From Paenibacillus dendrobii (GTDB lineage Bacteria; Bacillota; Bacilli; Paenibacillales; Paenibacillaceae), in assembly GCF_009807035.1 (NCBI RefSeq), contig NZ_WUBI01000001.1:868001-932000 (forward strand): 64,000 nt of DNA, in the 5' to 3' direction. Position numbers and translations under genes: made by a program. This document shows, piece by piece, positions 41,702 through 50,104 of the stretch (position 1 is its first letter; each line of letters begins with the position of its first letter). The notes under the pieces are model-generated. The model did not search any database and was not told the origin of the DNA. It worked only from the letters and a program-made list of their open reading frames with translations.

Positions 41702-43315
41702 TTATTTCGTATAACGATCATAGCCGGCTTTGTATATCTTCATATACTCGTCCAGGCCCATTTTATTGAGGGTGCTCACATAGGAATCCCAGTCGCTAAA
41801 AGAAGCGCCTCCCGTAATGAACTTCGTGGTCATTTCTTTAACATAAGTTTCGATATCTGCTCTCAGAACCGTCATTCGTTCCGTTTCATCCTTGGTGTAT
41901 GTAAACGGAGGCCAAATTTCTTTGATTAGATAAGGTTCCACTTTCTTCGCGGCATCAACCGAAGCCGGCATCCCTTCGGATCCTTTAAAGTATTTCTGTT
42001 TCAAAATTCCCGGATATCCGACGCCTGGCCAGACCAAATACTGCGATACCGCTTGGTCTTGAGTCAAGCCATTCTGGTTATGCTTAATCTCATCGGAATA
42101 ATCAACCACTCCGTCCGATTTTTCAACGAACGTTTTGTCTTTCACACCCATGAAAAATAGTTTGCTGCCTTCATCGCTGTAAAGATAATCAACCCAACGT
42201 ACCGTAGCTTCAGGGTTCTTGTTTTTGTTCGTAATGACAAATTGCCCCGGGTTGCCCACGGAAGATCCGATATAGGAATACATTTGATCCCCATGCGGCC
42301 CTTTTAATGCAGATGCTCCAATATATCCTTTTAGATTGGAATAGACTGACTCCGGGTTATAGTCGGCAATAACAGCATACACACCCTGGGAGCCTTTAGC
42401 AATAATTTGATCTGCGTTCGCGGTGAAGAAGTCTCTGTCAATTAAGCCTTCGCTGTACAGCTTGTTCGTGTACTGAAGCAGCTCTTTATAGTTTGGATCG
42501 GTTGGGATGAACCGGAGTTCATTCGTTGTTGGATTGGTATCCACATACGGGTGCGTGACCCCGTGGTTACCAAGTCCCCAAGCACCCTGAAGGAAATTGC
42601 CCAGATACGCCCAGCCCGGACCTCCACCAAGCGGGATCGTTTTCGGATCTTTCGCTTTAATGGCTTTCAAGAAATCATAGAATTCATCCGTCGTTTTCGG
42701 TTCGGAAAGTCCCGTTTTCGTAAACCAGTCCGGGTTATACCACATAAACGCGCCTGTCAGCATCGATGTGAAATTGGGGTCGGTGACCGTCGGGAATGAG
42801 TAGATATTACCGTCTGGCATCGTAATCGCTTTTTTGACCTCGGGGTATTCCTCAAGCAGCTTCTTGAAGTTTGGAGCATATTTGTCGATATAATCGTTGA
42901 GATTGAGGAAAACGCCCTGTTCACCGTACATCATCAGATCGGAAGCCGAAAGTCCATTTCCGTATAATGCATCCGGATAATCGCCGCCCGCGAGAAGAAT
43001 GTTCCTCTTCTCTACCAGATTGTCTCTATCAATCGTATTCCATTTCACATGGACATTCGTCAGCTTCTCATATTCCTGCCAGATCAGGATATTGTTCCAA
43101 TCGGAAGCCGCAAATCGTTTAGGAGCGAAAAACTCCAGGTTGATCGGGCTCTGCACGATTGGCATCCCTTCAGTGCTGACCTCGTTTGAGACGGAAGCTT
43201 GATTGTCGCCTTGCGGAGCTGAAGTACCATTGCTGCCGCATGCAGCAAATAGTGAGCTAGCAGCCAGTACAAGAGAACTGAGCATTATTATAGATTTTTT
43301 GCGACGCTTTATCAT
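41702..43315 (-). CDS. Carbohydrate ABC transporter substrate-binding lipoprotein (LplA/YtcQ-like)
   Basis: A 537-residue lipoprotein with lipobox LFAAC, family 1 extracellular solute-binding fold, and typical LplA features (SPINLEFFAP, GGDYPDALYG, LNDYIDKYAPNFKKLLEEYP, GGPGWAYLG). It presents an oligosaccharide to the two permeases encoded just upstream. The ATPase must come from elsewhere, as with MsmX in Bacillus. The sugar is not predictable by eye. Ribosome binding site AGGAGG. Confidence 0.9.
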   Translation of the reverse strand: MIKRRKKSIIMLSSLVLAASSLFAACGSNGTSAPQGDNQASVSNEVSTEGMPIVQSPINLEFFAPKRFAASDWNNILIWQEYEKLTNVHVKWNTIDRDNLVEKRNILLAGGDYPDALYGNGLSASDLMMYGEQGVFLNLNDYIDKYAPNFKKLLEEYPEVKKAITMPDGNIYSFPTVTDPNFTSMLTGAFMWYNPDWFTKTGLSEPKTTDEFYDFLKAIKAKDPKTIPLGGGPGWAYLGNFLQGAWGLGNHGVTHPYVDTNPTTNELRFIPTDPNYKELLQYTNKLYSEGLIDRDFFTANADQIIAKGSQGVYAVIADYNPESVYSNLKGYIGASALKGPHGDQMYSYIGSSVGNPGQFVITNKNKNPEATVRWVDYLYSDEGSKLFFMGVKDKTFVEKSDGVVDYSDEIKHNQNGLTQDQAVSQYLVWPGVGYPGILKQKYFKGSEGMPASVDAAKKVEPYLIKEIWPPFTYTKDETERMTVLRADIETYVKEMTTKFITGGASFSDWDSYVSTLNKMGLDEYMKIYKAGYDRYTK

Positions 43316-43343
43316 TAAGTCTCCTCCTTCAAATCATATATTC

Positions 43344-44222
43344 TCAACCTTTGATCGCTCCGATGGTCATCCCCTGCACAAAATAGCGCTGAAGGAACGG
43401 ATATAACAGGAAGACCGGTAAGTTTGCTACAACAACTACTGCATATTTGACGGCTTGCCCGTACATGATCTGTTCAGAGAGCGACGTTGCGCCACCGGCC
43501 ATTTTATCCATCTGATTCTGAATCAGAATCTCCCGCAAGAAAAGTTGAAGTGGAAATTTAGCCCGGTCGGTTAAGTAGATCAGGGCAGAAAAATATGAAT
43601 TCCAATGATCCACGCAATAGAACAGCGTCATGACGGCAAGGATCGGCATCGATAAGGGCATCATCACCCTAAGTAAAATTCCCGTATGGGAACATCCGTC
43701 GATCATCGCCGCTTCCTGAACCTCGATCGGCACGCTTTCCTTGAAGAACGTCCTCATAATGATGATATTGTATACGGCTACCGCATTCGGAATGACGAGC
43801 GACCACATCGTATTCAGCATCCCCATCTTCTTGATAATAAGGTAGGTGGGAATCATGCCGCCGGAAAAGAACATCGTGAAGACCATAATGAACATGATGA
43901 CGTTTTTGCCTGCGAACTTGCTGCGTGACAGCGGATAGGCTGCCAGTATGGTCATCACGAGATTGATGGATGTTCCAACCACCGCATACAGAATCGTGTT
44001 GCCGTAACCCACCAGAATATCGTGGTTCTGAAATACCTTCTGGTAACCCACAAAGGTCAATTGTTTGGGGAACAACCACATTTCTCCACTAGAGACGACC
44101 AATTGGTTGGAGACCGAAGCGGATATTACGAAAATGAGCGGATACAAGACAATCGCCAATATAACCAAAAGAAGAGTATTATTCACAATCCCGAAGATTT
44201 TATCACCGCGTGTTTCACCCAT
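43344..44222 (-). CDS. Carbohydrate ABC transporter permease (LplC/YtcP-like)
   Basis: A 292-residue, six-TM MalG-type permease. The EAA loop is EVQEAAMIDGCSHTGILLRVMMPLSMP, which contacts the shared ATPase, and the C-terminus QRYFVQGMTIGAIKG is diagnostic of LplC/YtcP. It is 18 bases after the LplB-type gene and 28 before the receptor gene. Confidence 0.93.
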   Translation of the reverse strand: MGETRGDKIFGIVNNTLLLVILAIVLYPLIFVISASVSNQLVVSSGEMWLFPKQLTFVGYQKVFQNHDILVGYGNTILYAVVGTSINLVMTILAAYPLSRSKFAGKNVIMFIMVFTMFFSGGMIPTYLIIKKMGMLNTMWSLVIPNAVAVYNIIIMRTFFKESVPIEVQEAAMIDGCSHTGILLRVMMPLSMPILAVMTLFYCVDHWNSYFSALIYLTDRAKFPLQLFLREILIQNQMDKMAGGATSLSEQIMYGQAVKYAVVVVANLPVFLLYPFLQRYFVQGMTIGAIKG

Positions 44223-44240
44223 AGGAATGAGTCCTCCTTT

Positions 44241-45140
44241 CTACCAAAGACTGGTGGAGCCGACCCGTTTTGCAACGAGATTCACGGCTACGATAATGAT
44301 AAAATTGACAATGTTAGAGAACAATCCAACAGCGGCCGAGAAGCTGTACTGGGCACCCAGAAGCCCGCTGCGGTATACATAGGTAGCGAATACATCCGAG
44401 CTTTCCAGGTTCATATCGTTCTGCATCAGAAACACCTTCTCAAATCCTACACTCAGAATCGAGCCCGTATTGAGAATGAGCAGAATAATGATGGTCGGCA
44501 ATATACAGGGGAGATTTATATGCCAAATCCGCTGCAACCGGGTCGCGCCATCCACTCGTGCAGCCTCATGCAGCTGCGGATCGACGCCGGAGAGTGCAGC
44601 TAAATAGATAATGGAGCTCCAGCCCATCTGCTGCCACACACCTGAAAAAACATAAAGTGATTTGAACCATGACGGTTCTGTCATGAACGATATCGACTGA
44701 CCCCCAAATGCTTTGACGATCTGGTTAATCATCCCCGTTTCGGGCGTCAGGAAAATAACAAGAATACCTACAAGGACAACCGTAGAAAGAAAGTGTGGAG
44801 CATAGGTAACGGTCTGGACGACCTTTTTGAACTTCTTGATACGCACCTCGTTAATCATCAGCGCCAGTATAATAGGTACCGGAAATCCGACGATCAGCTG
44901 AAACAAACCAATGCCCAGCGTATTCTTAATGAGGCGCCAAAAATAATAACTGTGATAAAAACGCTCAAAATGCTTGAGCCCTACCCAGGGCGATCCAAGA
45001 ATCCCTTTGGTCGCGACAAAATCTTTGAAAGCAATTTGTACGCCATACATCGGGATATAATGAAAAACGATAAAATAAACGATGACGGGCAAAATCAGAG
45101 CATAGAGCTCCCAATTCGATCGAAACCATTTGAGTGACAT
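44241..45140 (-). CDS. Carbohydrate ABC transporter permease (LplB/YteP-like)
   Basis: A 299-residue, six-TM MalF-type permease with the EAA loop LHEAARVDGATRLQRIWHINLPCILP and the C-terminal NLVAKRVGSTSLW typical of LplB. It is the first gene of the operon. A LacI/cre-like palindromic stretch lies 67 bases upstream of its start. Confidence 0.93.
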   Translation of the reverse strand: MSLKWFRSNWELYALILPVIVYFIVFHYIPMYGVQIAFKDFVATKGILGSPWVGLKHFERFYHSYYFWRLIKNTLGIGLFQLIVGFPVPIILALMINEVRIKKFKKVVQTVTYAPHFLSTVVLVGILVIFLTPETGMINQIVKAFGGQSISFMTEPSWFKSLYVFSGVWQQMGWSSIIYLAALSGVDPQLHEAARVDGATRLQRIWHINLPCILPTIIILLILNTGSILSVGFEKVFLMQNDMNLESSDVFATYVYRSGLLGAQYSFSAAVGLFSNIVNFIIIVAVNLVAKRVGSTSLW

Positions 45141-45464
45141 TGTAAGCCCCCTTGATGAACGTTACTGATGGTACCGCATAATCATTCATGTCATTAATAA
45201 ATATAATGTAAGCGTTTTACTTTGTGAACGGCCTGGACACAATTTCATTCTAGAGGAACCGTTCACAACGTGTCCATCGGCAGATTTTTCTCGATCGGCT
45301 TTTCTGTTCACGTGGCTGTTGAAGCCTGTAATGACGGGAAAAATGAAGATTTACGGATCAAAAAAAGAGCCCCCACGAAAGGGCCCTTCTGGTGATATTT
45401 TGCTGTTCGAAGTGATAAATCGAATGATGCCAGCTCTACCTTTTTGAGCCTATTTCACTCCTGC
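45141..45464. promoter_or_regulatory. Intergenic region with cre-like site and AKR terminator
   Basis: TGTAAGCGTTTTAC (45207-45220) resembles a catabolite-responsive element with two mismatches and would place the sugar operon under carbon control; this is tentative. A terminator for the aldo/keto reductase gene lies at 45361-45390 (GAGCCC/GGGCCC stem region, minus-strand T7 tail). I see no gene here. Confidence 0.5.
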
Positions 45465-46445
45465 TTACTCGGCCCCGACGATCCGATGGGGAATATACGA
45501 CGCTTCCAAAGATTCAACTTCTTCCGGCGTCAATTGAATCGAAAGTGCAGCTGCCGCATCTTCCAGATGGGATATTTTAGTCGCGCCGATAATAGGGGCC
45601 GTTACCGGTTCTTTCTGAAGCAGCCAGGCTAGCGCAATTTGGACGCGGGGAACGCCCCGCTTCTCTGCGATGGCCGCAACCTGCTCCACGATCAACCGGT
45701 CTGCATTCGCAGTCGCATCATATTTGGATTTCTGAACATGATCGGTTTCGGAACGATGCGTCGTTTCTACCCAATCCCGCGTCAATCTTCCGGATGCTAG
45801 CGGGCTATAGGGTATCACGCCGATCTTTTCTTCTTTGCACAGAGGCAGCATTTCCCTTTCCTCTTCGCGATAGATGAGGTTTAAATGATTTTGCATGGAT
45901 ACAAAACGAGTCCATCCATTTCTCTCAGCTACATGGAGCGCCTTCAGGAATTGCCATGCGTACATGGCGGAAGCGCCTATGTATCTCGCCTTCCCTGCCT
46001 TCACCACGTCATGCAAGGCTTCCATCGTCTCTTCGATGGGCGTATTGTAATCCCACCGGTGAATCTGATACAGATCCACATAATCGGTTCCGAGTCTCTT
46101 CAGGCTTTTATCGATTTCACTCATAATGGCTTTCCGGGAGAGACCAGCACCATTAGGACCTTGATGCATGCGAAAATGAACCTTAGTCGCAAGGACAATT
46201 TCATCCCGGTTGGCGTAATCCTTAAGTGCTTTTCCCACAATTTCTTCGCTGGTTCCGTCAGAATACACATTGGCCGTATCAAAAAAATTGATGCCTAATT
46301 CCAGCGCATTTTTTATAATGGGACGACTGCGCTCCTCATCGAGAACCCAAGGGTGAATCCACCGGTCTGCCACACCAAAACCCATGCAGCCCAGACATAG
46401 GCGAGATACATCCAAACCTGTATTTCCGAGTTTTACGTAATCCAT
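45465..46445 (-). CDS. Aldo/keto reductase
   Basis: A 326-residue AKR. The catalytic tetrad is visible: Asp in FFDTAN, Tyr in NVYSDG, Lys in ATKVHF and His in YQIHRWD. PIIGATKISHLEDA binds NADPH. It likely reduces aldehydes or ketones in the cytosol. The ATG at 46445 follows GGGG; the frame to 46475 lacks a site. It is last in the run MerR, NAD(P)H-binding protein, AKR on the minus strand. Confidence 0.9.
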   Translation of the reverse strand: MDYVKLGNTGLDVSRLCLGCMGFGVADRWIHPWVLDEERSRPIIKNALELGINFFDTANVYSDGTSEEIVGKALKDYANRDEIVLATKVHFRMHQGPNGAGLSRKAIMSEIDKSLKRLGTDYVDLYQIHRWDYNTPIEETMEALHDVVKAGKARYIGASAMYAWQFLKALHVAERNGWTRFVSMQNHLNLIYREEEREMLPLCKEEKIGVIPYSPLASGRLTRDWVETTHRSETDHVQKSKYDATANADRLIVEQVAAIAEKRGVPRVQIALAWLLQKEPVTAPIIGATKISHLEDAAAALSIQLTPEEVESLEASYIPHRIVGAE

Positions 46446-46516
46446 TTCGATTCCCCGCTTTCGATTCATTTTCAAATAATAAAAAAAGGTATCCAGCGTC
46501 GTTCAGTATTTTCTTC

Positions 46517-47161
46517 TTATAACGTGTTGAGTGCCTCATGAATGGGCGTTTCCCCACCAATCAGATCAAAAGCTTTACCAATCGAATGGTTATTCTCCAA
46601 TGAAGCGACGACGGTGGATGCCACATCTTCACGCGGTATTTCTCCACGTTCGAGATCAACAGCGGCTTTAATCTTACCGGTTCCAGCGTCGTTGCTCAGT
46701 CGCCCTGGACGGATAATCGTATAATCAAGACCGCTCTTCTCTAACCAAACATCCGCGTAATACTTGGCGGCGCTATAGTAAGGCGCACTCTCCATCCATT
46801 GGTCCCGGTGATGAACACCAATTGCGCTGATGATAATGAAACGTTTCACCCCGGCTTGTTTGGCTGCTTCGATGGATTTGATGGCTCCGTCCAAATCTAT
46901 CATCATCGTTTTATCGGCACCCGTATGACCACCTGAACCAGCCGTAAATACAATCGCATCCGCTTCCTTTGCCGCATTAGCGATGTCATCGATGCTTCCT
47001 TCCAGATCAGCAAGTACAGCTTGGACTCCCTGTTTTTCGAATTCAGCCTTCTGCTCTTCCTTTCGAACCATCGCGACCGCGGTATGCCCCTTTGATTCTT
47101 GCAGCTTCCTCACAACGTGTTGGCCAATTTGGCCATTTGCTCCAATGATCAGTACGTTCAT
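46517..47161 (-). CDS. Atypical SDR, NAD(P)H-binding protein (YhfK-like)
   Basis: A 214-residue atypical short-chain dehydrogenase. GANGQIGQHVVRKL is the dinucleotide loop, IIRPGRLSN the typical downstream motif, and there is no YxxxK catalytic pair. It resembles Bacillus YhfK and related stress-induced proteins of unknown substrate. It lies 49 bases after the MerR gene. Ribosome binding site GGAAAGGAAG. Confidence 0.88.
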   Translation of the reverse strand: MNVLIIGANGQIGQHVVRKLQESKGHTAVAMVRKEEQKAEFEKQGVQAVLADLEGSIDDIANAAKEADAIVFTAGSGGHTGADKTMMIDLDGAIKSIEAAKQAGVKRFIIISAIGVHHRDQWMESAPYYSAAKYYADVWLEKSGLDYTIIRPGRLSNDAGTGKIKAAVDLERGEIPREDVASTVVASLENNHSIGKAFDLIGGETPIHEALNTL

Positions 47162-47210
47162 CTCTTATCTTCCTTTCCTCAGAATAGGGTGTCGTCTTCA
47201 AGCATGAATG

Positions 47211-47648
47211 TCATTTGGTTTTGGGCATCACTTTTTTGGATTCGTCTTTATTTTCTTCTTTGTCAGGATAAAGGATGAAATCGTATTTATTCCCCGTTAA
47301 TTGATCGTGGTAGAATAAAATCTTGCGATTCAAAATATCCAAGTTTTGCTGTAAAGCTTGAATCTCCATTTCAACGAAATGCTTGCGTTGATCTAGCAAT
47401 TCAAGCCTATCAGGGATCGTCGTATCACCCATGGCCCGCCAGTCGGTATATTGCTTTAGCTCCGTCAGTGACATGCCTGTATTTTTCAAATGGAGCAAGA
47501 ATTGAAACCAGCCTATATCCTGTTCGTTATACTCACGTGAATTATGCTCATTTCGATGAGGCGTAAGCAGCCCTTCCGATTCATAGTACCGGAGCGTACT
47601 CTGTTTTACACCAACGATGTCCGCAAATTCACCAATCGTATAAGCCAT
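47211..47648 (-). CDS. MerR-family regulator (first)
   Basis: A 145-residue MerR protein with an N-terminal HTH (YTIGEFADIVGVKQSTLRYYESEGLL) and a coiled-coil effector stem (LELLDQRKHFVEMEIQALQQNL). There is no Cys cluster for metals. It heads the NAD(P)H-binding protein and AKR genes, which it likely controls, although no clear 19-bp-spaced MerR promoter is visible upstream. Similar TipAL-like short members respond to aldehydes or unknown electrophiles. Confidence 0.88.
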   Translation of the reverse strand: MAYTIGEFADIVGVKQSTLRYYESEGLLTPHRNEHNSREYNEQDIGWFQFLLHLKNTGMSLTELKQYTDWRAMGDTTIPDRLELLDQRKHFVEMEIQALQQNLDILNRKILFYHDQLTGNKYDFILYPDKEENKDESKKVMPKTK

Positions 47649-47736
47649 GTTATCCTCACCTCAATGTAAGTATTTGCATTTATCCATAGGATACACGTAA
47701 ACGAGGACTGAAGCGAATGATCTCAGTTATGAAAAA

Positions 47737-47786
47737 GCCAAATAGAGTTCCTTATCACATGGCATGGATGAAGAAATCTATTTGGC
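47737..47786 (-). terminator. Terminator of the SDR gene
   Basis: A 10-bp stem (GCCAAATAGA, TCTATTTGGC) with a 30-nt loop is followed on the minus strand by TTTTTCAT. It lies 40 bases after the SDR stop. Confidence 0.7.
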
Positions 47787-47825
47787 CCTTTGCATTTTAA
47801 GTCCAAGAAGTGCTTGGATTTCGGA

Positions 47826-48569
47826 TTAGACGACTTGCTTCGTTGGACGAATCATGATTTCGCTTACCGCAACCGTTTCAGGCGTGCTGATGGCATACGC
47901 TACGGCATCAGCAATATCGCTGGATTTCAACCCGAAGCCTTCCGTGCTTTGATTGCTTTTTAACCATTCTTGCGTTTCAGGGTCTTTAGAGGTGAGATAT
48001 AATTCCGTATCTACCGCCCCGGGAGAGATAATCGTGCTTCGGATATTACTTTCGCGTTCTTCTTGACGCAGTCCTTCCATGATGGCACGGACGGCAAATT
48101 TTGTCCCGCAATATACGGCAGAACCCGGATACACCACATGTCCTGCAATGGAGTCCGTTGCTATAATATGACCGGATTGCTGTCTTTTCATGATCGGCAG
48201 AACCGCTGCGATTCCATTCAATACCCCCATGATATTGATGTCCAGCATTTGACGCCACTCTTCAAACCGTGTTTCAGAAAGTGAAGCTGTTGGCATAACG
48301 CCTGCATTATTGTAGAGAACGTCTACGCGGCCATATTTTTGAACCGCCAAGTCAATCACTGCCTGAACTTCTTCTGTATTGGTTACATCTGCGACCGCAT
48401 ACGAAATATTGGCATTCGGCAATGATTCCACCAGATCTTGCAGGCGATCTTCACGACGGGCGGCTATCACGATTTTGGCTCCTTCATAAGCCAGCTTCCG
48501 GGTCGTTGCCTCACCAATTCCGCTGGATGCACCCATTATAATAACTACTTTTCCTTCGATATTTGCCAT
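47826..48569 (-). CDS. Classical SDR-family oxidoreductase
   Basis: A 247-residue short-chain dehydrogenase. The cofactor loop GASSGIGEAT, NNAG, Ser of TDSIAG and YCGTK supply the catalytic Ser-Tyr-Lys. It probably reduces a carbonyl with NADP(H). The ATG at 48569 follows AAGGAGG by eight bases; the frame to 48623 crosses the promoter. Its promoter carries a MerR-type operator, so it belongs to the regulon of the MerR gene at 48701-49105. Confidence 0.92.
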   Translation of the reverse strand: MANIEGKVVIIMGASSGIGEATTRKLAYEGAKIVIAARREDRLQDLVESLPNANISYAVADVTNTEEVQAVIDLAVQKYGRVDVLYNNAGVMPTASLSETRFEEWRQMLDINIMGVLNGIAAVLPIMKRQQSGHIIATDSIAGHVVYPGSAVYCGTKFAVRAIMEGLRQEERESNIRSTIISPGAVDTELYLTSKDPETQEWLKSNQSTEGFGLKSSDIADAVAYAISTPETVAVSEIMIRPTKQVV

Positions 48570-48599
48570 TTTGATTTCCTCCTTGATGATTGATATAGC

Positions 48600-48635
48600 A
48601 ACACTGTACAACTTAAAGTTCACTTGAAGTCAAAT
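48600..48635 (-). promoter_or_regulatory. MerR-type promoter of the SDR gene
   Basis: On the minus strand TTGACT, a 19-bp spacer and TACAGT form an over-long promoter of the MerR class. The spacer holds the palindrome (arms CTTAAAGTT 48612-48620 and CACTTGAAG 48621-48629, two mismatches). It matches two other promoters around the same regulator. Confidence 0.75.
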
Positions 48636-48700
48636 GCTATAACATGTATTTGAACAAAATGACTTGATATTCGCATCGTTTTCCTCTTTTTACTGAAGCT

Positions 48701-49105
48701 TCATTCGATATGACCAGTGCTTATTGGACTACTATTGAGTTCAGCTTCTCGTTCAAGCAATTTTCCATCGTAGTCCCCGATTTTCCCATCTAATCTTTGT
48801 ATGGTCTCTTCGATCTCTTTCCTTCTCTCGATCAGCCGATCTCTTTCGTCAGCCAGGATTTTTTTACGTGCCTCTAGGGTACGTTCCCCTTCGATAAACA
48901 ATGATGTATATTCAATCAACGACTCAATCGACAAACCGGCGTTGCGCATGCATTTTATGAACTCAATCCATTTCAGGTCTTCCTCATAGTAATTACGGAT
49001 ACCACTTGCATTTCGCTTAACCGGCGGAATTAAACCCACGCTTTCGTAATATCGGAGCGTGGCAGCGGTTAGACCCAATTGGTTTGCCGCGTGCGTAATA
49101 TTCAT
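48701..49105 (-). CDS. MerR-family regulator (second) of a three-promoter regulon
   Basis: A 134-residue MerR protein with an HTH (ITHAANQLGLTAATLRYYESVGLIPP), a linker WIEFIKCMRNAGLSIESL and a coiled coil (RDRLIERRKEIEETIQRLDGKI). One Cys (KCMRNAGL) lies in the effector-proximal helix, as in AdhR/NmlR-type aldehyde sensors. Three neighbouring promoters (its own, the SDR and the divergent CMD-cupin operon) have 19-bp spacers with the same palindrome, so all are likely activated by it. The ATG at 49105 follows GAGGTGAGG. Confidence 0.92.
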   Translation of the reverse strand: MNITHAANQLGLTAATLRYYESVGLIPPVKRNASGIRNYYEEDLKWIEFIKCMRNAGLSIESLIEYTSLFIEGERTLEARKKILADERDRLIERRKEIEETIQRLDGKIGDYDGKLLEREAELNSSPISTGHIE

Positions 49106-49138
49106 TTTCCTCACCTCGCTAGCCTTCATGTATAGACT

Positions 49139-49168
49139 CTAGCACTTAAAGTTAACTTTAAGTCAAGG
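49139..49168 (-). promoter_or_regulatory. MerR-type promoter of the MerR gene
   Basis: On the minus strand TTGACT, a 19-bp spacer and TAGAGT. The spacer region carries an 18-bp perfect palindrome (CTTAAAGTT 49145-49153, AACTTTAAG 49154-49162). Confidence 0.75.
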
Positions 49169-49210
49169 AAAGATACTCGGATGCAGCTTCATTTCTTGGT
49201 ATTTTACCTC

Positions 49211-49241
49211 TTGCATTAAAGTCGACTTTAAGGTCTATACT
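49211..49241 (+). promoter_or_regulatory. MerR-type promoter of the CMD-cupin operon
   Basis: TTGCAT (49211-49216), exactly 19 bp, then TATACT (49236-49241). The spacer contains the perfect palindrome TTAAAGTC/GACTTTAA (49216-49231). This is the classic MerR activator layout. Confidence 0.85.
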
Positions 49242-49283
49242 GAATCGCGAACAAATAAACCACCGGATGGAGGTATGACCAAT

Positions 49284-49607
49284 ATGGCAGAAAAACAAAC
49301 CGCAGGACGGGATTTACTCGGAGCATTCGCTCCAAAATTCGCAGAACTGAACGATGATGTTTTGTTCGGTGAAGTATGGTCCAGAGAAAAAGAACTATCT
49401 CCTCGCGATCGCAGCATGATAACCGTATCGGCATTAATCGCAGGCGGAAGCTTCGAGCAGCTCACTCCGCATCTTCAGAAAGCAAAAGCCAACGGAATAA
49501 CCAAGGATGAAATCGCGGAAATCATTACTCATCTTTCGTTCTATGCAGGATGGCCCAAAGCGTGGTCAGCATTTAACATCGCAAAAGAAATCTATAAAAA
49601 CGAATAG
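49284..49607 (+). CDS. Carboxymuconolactone decarboxylase-family protein
   Basis: A 107-residue CMD-domain protein (LSPRDRSMITVSALIAGGSFEQLTPHLQKA, EIITHLSFYAGWPKAWSAF). The AhpD-type CxxC is absent, so it is not a peroxidase; the His and Glu of the CMD core remain. Members act as decarboxylases or as companions of reductases and cupins. ATG at 49284 follows GGAGG by ten bases; ATG 49275 is too close. First gene of the MerR-controlled operon. Confidence 0.88.
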   Translation: MAEKQTAGRDLLGAFAPKFAELNDDVLFGEVWSREKELSPRDRSMITVSALIAGGSFEQLTPHLQKAKANGITKDEIAEIITHLSFYAGWPKAWSAFNIAKEIYKNE

Positions 49608-49624
49608 AAAGCAGGAATAACGAT

Positions 49625-50020
49625 ATGGCACATGAAGAATTAAGCAACAGCACTATCTTTCCATTGGGGAAAAAGGTCGAGGCCAACTTTATCGGAGATG
49701 CCTATTTACAAATGGTATTTACCGATGCCGCGCCGCTTAATGCAGCGATTGGAAATGTAACCTTCGCTCCGGGAGCTCGCAATAACTGGCACTCTCATCA
49801 AATCGGACAGGTTTTGTTAGTAACAGGTGGTGAAGGTTGGTATCAGGAAGAAGGAAAACCGGCCCAATTGCTCAAAGCCGGAGATGTGGTCAATATACCG
49901 CCGCATGTAAAGCATTGGCACGGTGCCACAAAAGACAGTTGGTTCGTGCATTTAGCCATGACGCCGGGAGCAACGGAATGGTTAGAACCTGTCGATGATG
50001 CAACGTATACCCAATTATAA
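49625..50020 (+). CDS. Cupin-domain protein
   Basis: A 131-residue single-domain cupin. Metal ligands are in NWHSHQIGQVLLVTGGEGWYQ (two His, one Gln/Glu position) and HVKHWHG. It is encoded 17 bases after the CMD gene. CMD-cupin-SDR groupings under MerR control are common in Bacillota and probably detoxify a reactive carbonyl or aromatic compound; the substrate is not known. Confidence 0.9.
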   Translation: MAHEELSNSTIFPLGKKVEANFIGDAYLQMVFTDAAPLNAAIGNVTFAPGARNNWHSHQIGQVLLVTGGEGWYQEEGKPAQLLKAGDVVNIPPHVKHWHGATKDSWFVHLAMTPGATEWLEPVDDATYTQL

Positions 50021-50021
50021 A

Positions 50022-50057
50022 AAAAAAGCATCGAATCCAAGGATTCGATGCTTTTTT
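50022..50057 (+). terminator. Terminator of the CMD-cupin operon
   Basis: A stem (AAAAAGCATCGAATCC with GGATTCGATGCTTTTT) and AA loop, with T6, begins right after the cupin stop codon; it also serves the convergent MFS gene. Confidence 0.92.
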
Positions 50058-50104
50058 CTTGTTTATGACATTGGGAGCGCCAATGTCATGTTGAATTAGA
50101 ATGA

